Positions 62,564 to 64,000 of a stretch of 64,000 bases of DNA are shown here, piece after piece. The stretch lies in the NCBI RefSeq assembly GCF_000245755.1, contig NZ_JH601088.1:1786366-1850365 (forward strand). The letters run 5' to 3'. The notes under the pieces are model-generated. The model did no database searches. It saw only the letters and a program-made list of their open reading frames with translations, and was not told the origin of the DNA. Source of the stretch: Helcococcus kunzii ATCC 51366 (lineage in GTDB: Bacteria > Bacillota > Clostridia > Tissierellales > Peptoniphilaceae). The position numbers and the translations under genes were made by a program. Positions within the stretch are counted from its first letter, which is position 1. Each line of letters starts with the position of its first letter.

Positions 62564-64000
62564 TTAATATCTACTTCCTTTTACTGCACCAGATTGATCA
62601 AAATCGTACCATTTTCCATCTATAAATTGACGACCTGTAACTCTTGTACCTGTGCCAATTCTGTAGAATTTCCATGAACCATCTACCTTTTGCCATCCTG
62701 TTGCCATTGTGCCTGATTTTCTAAAGAATCTCCAAGCACCATCTATAAATTGTTCACCTTTAACCATTGTTCCAGATGTCAATCTAAAGAAGTATTTAGC
62801 ACCATTTGCTGGGTTAGTCCACCAACCTCTATGATATTGTTTTGTTGGACCAGCTTGTGATAACCATGAAACTCCATTTTCTGTGTAGACTTGATCGATA
62901 CTGTGACCATTTCCATTGAAGTATTTCCAATTGTATTTACCAGTTTCTTGACCATTTTCATCTAGGATTGGAGACCATTTCCATTCGGAAACTGCTTGGT
63001 AACCAGTCTTTCTATCAGAGAAATTCCAGTGACCATCAAAGAATTGCCATCCTAATGCAACTGTTCCTGATTTTCTGAAATACATCCAGTGGCCATCAAT
63101 ATATTGTCTTCCTGTTACCATTGATCCTGAAGATAATCTGAAGAAGTATTCAGAATTATTTTCTGTATTTGTCCACCAACCTCTGTAATATTGTGTTGTT
63201 GGGCCAGCTTGTGATAACCATGAAGAGCCATTTTCTGTATAAATTTGTGCAATGTTATTTCCCTTAGAATCGAAGTATTTCCAATTATATTTACCTGTTG
63301 GTTGTCCATCTTTATCTAAGATTGGAGCCCATCTCCATGCAGATTTTACTTGTGAACCATCTTTATCGTAGTAGTTCCAGTTATCTCCATTTTGATCCCA
63401 ACCAAATTTCTTTTCAACTTCTTCCACTTGTACGTAAAGTGATTTACCAAGTGATAAGTTATCTCCTAAGAATGGTAATTTAATTGTATTACCTTCGAAT
63501 TCTACAATTGTTTCATAGTCTGTAATTGCTGAAGCATTCGCATCTACAACTTTCACTAATTTGTAGTTATCTGGTAATTTGATTTCAAATGTGTAAGCAT
63601 CAGCTGGTAATTTATTAAATCTAATTTCTCCCTTAGCTGTTGTAGGTACATTTTCAATTACTTTTCCTGCACTATCTTTAACTACAACTTCAAATCCTGT
63701 TAGATCTTCTAGTTTTGTTACACGACCTGTTTGCCATGTATCACCCTTAAATTCATCTGTATGGAATGTGAAGTTAAGTTTACCGTAGTTTCCTTCATAA
63801 ATTAATACTACTTCTTTATTAGAATCAAGTACTACCTTGTCTCCTGCTTGTGCATCTGTCTTACCATCACCATTTGTGTCATAACCTAAGAATGAGTAAT
63901 CTTTTGTGATTCTTTGTTCTCTTGGTAGTTCTGGTAATGTTACTTCTGTACCTTTTGCATCTTTTACTGCTTCTGGAGCTGTTACACCTTGTACTTCTTT
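62564..64000 (-). CDS. Large secreted wall-binding protein, C-terminal part (5' end outside window)
   Basis: The frame is open to the window edge, giving the last 478 residues. The first about 150 contain SdrD/Cna-B-like surface repeats: LPELPREQRITKDYSFLGYDTNGDGKTDAQAGDKVVL and a beta domain with GEIRFNKLPADAYTFEIKLPDNY. From about residue 180 onward it consists of W/Y-rich wall-binding repeats arranged as two long copies ([68 protein letters not shown]). The same module, including SWLS..GP and RGWWTN/KGWWTN, ends the GH85 protein at 13725, so both bind the same wall polymer. No sortase motif. Function of the missing N-terminal part unknown. Confidence 0.88.
   Translation of the reverse strand, partial: KEVQGVTAPEAVKDAKGTEVTLPELPREQRITKDYSFLGYDTNGDGKTDAQAGDKVVLDSNKEVVLIYEGNYGKLNFTFHTDEFKGDTWQTGRVTKLEDLTGFEVVVKDSAGKVIENVPTTAKGEIRFNKLPADAYTFEIKLPDNYKLVKVVDANASAITDYETIVEFEGNTIKLPFLGDNLSLGKSLYVQVEEVEKKFGWDQNGDNWNYYDKDGSQVKSAWRWAPILDKDGQPTGKYNWKYFDSKGNNIAQIYTENGSSWLSQAGPTTQYYRGWWTNTENNSEYFFRLSSGSMVTGRQYIDGHWMYFRKSGTVALGWQFFDGHWNFSDRKTGYQAVSEWKWSPILDENGQETGKYNWKYFNGNGHSIDQVYTENGVSWLSQAGPTKQYHRGWWTNPANGAKYFFRLTSGTMVKGEQFIDGAWRFFRKSGTMATGWQKVDGSWKFYRIGTGTRVTGRQFIDGKWYDFDQSGAVKGSRY

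Overview
The window looks like a chromosome segment of a low-GC, Gram-positive, host-associated anaerobic coccus. The Peptoniphilaceae/Tissierellia (relatives of Helcococcus, Anaerococcus, Finegoldia) fit best. The reasons are very AT-rich DNA, strong AGGAGG ribosome sites, a T-box leader, sortase-type (NPxTG) and wall-repeat-anchored surface proteins, and many genes for eating host glycans. The genus is inference. Almost all genes are on the minus strand; only the ArsR/CDF pair and one acetyltransferase are on plus.

Layout. 0.5-2.2 kb: a free-standing OLD-type ATPase/TOPRIM nuclease. 2.8-10.2 kb: one tight four-gene defence operon, a two-domain adenine methyltransferase and an AlwI-like type IIS endonuclease followed by a HamA-like nuclease and a HamB-like helicase (Hachiman-like). 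Related intergenic repeat/terminator elements lie on both sides. 11.1-13.6 kb: guaB-guaA, with a GuaA lacking the glutaminase domain. 13.7-20.9 kb: secreted GH85 endoglycosidase, a serpin, and a TetR/DUF2871 pair. 21.1-24.1 kb: an amino-acid ABC importer behind a T-box leader. 24.2-33.3 kb: CapA-like lipoprotein, zinc-type ArsR plus CDF exporter, alpha-L-fucosidase, a lamin-tail surface protein, trpB behind a leader-peptide attenuator, and AlkD. 33.4-48.4 kb: nitroreductase, then a complete glycosaminoglycan locus: PL8 lyase, heparinase-II/III-like lyase, mannose-family PTS, GH88 hydrolase, KduI, KduD, KdgK, aldolase and GntR regulator. 50.2-56.5 kb: a galactonate-type operon with a galactitol-family PTS and a PRD regulator. 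56.6-64.0 kb: HrtAB/MacB-like ABC exporter, ClC transporter, acetyltransferase, old-yellow-enzyme reductase and the 3' part of a large wall-binding protein.

Together the glycan genes describe outside-in use of host matrix. Secreted GH85 and PL8 enzymes cut N-glycans and glycosaminoglycans, the PTS brings in unsaturated disaccharides, and UGL, KduI, KduD, KdgK and the aldolase turn the uronate into pyruvate and glyceraldehyde-3-phosphate. The PL8 gene is broken by a small frameshift just before a perfect sortase signal whose stop codon overlaps the kduI start, so surface anchoring of this enzyme is off in this sequence.

The most unusual structure is intergenic. At least six gene-free stretches hold arrays of short inverted words (different word at most loci) repeated every 52-53 bp, with occasional 62-65 bp steps, which is close to five and six helical turns. 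I know of no named element with this architecture.
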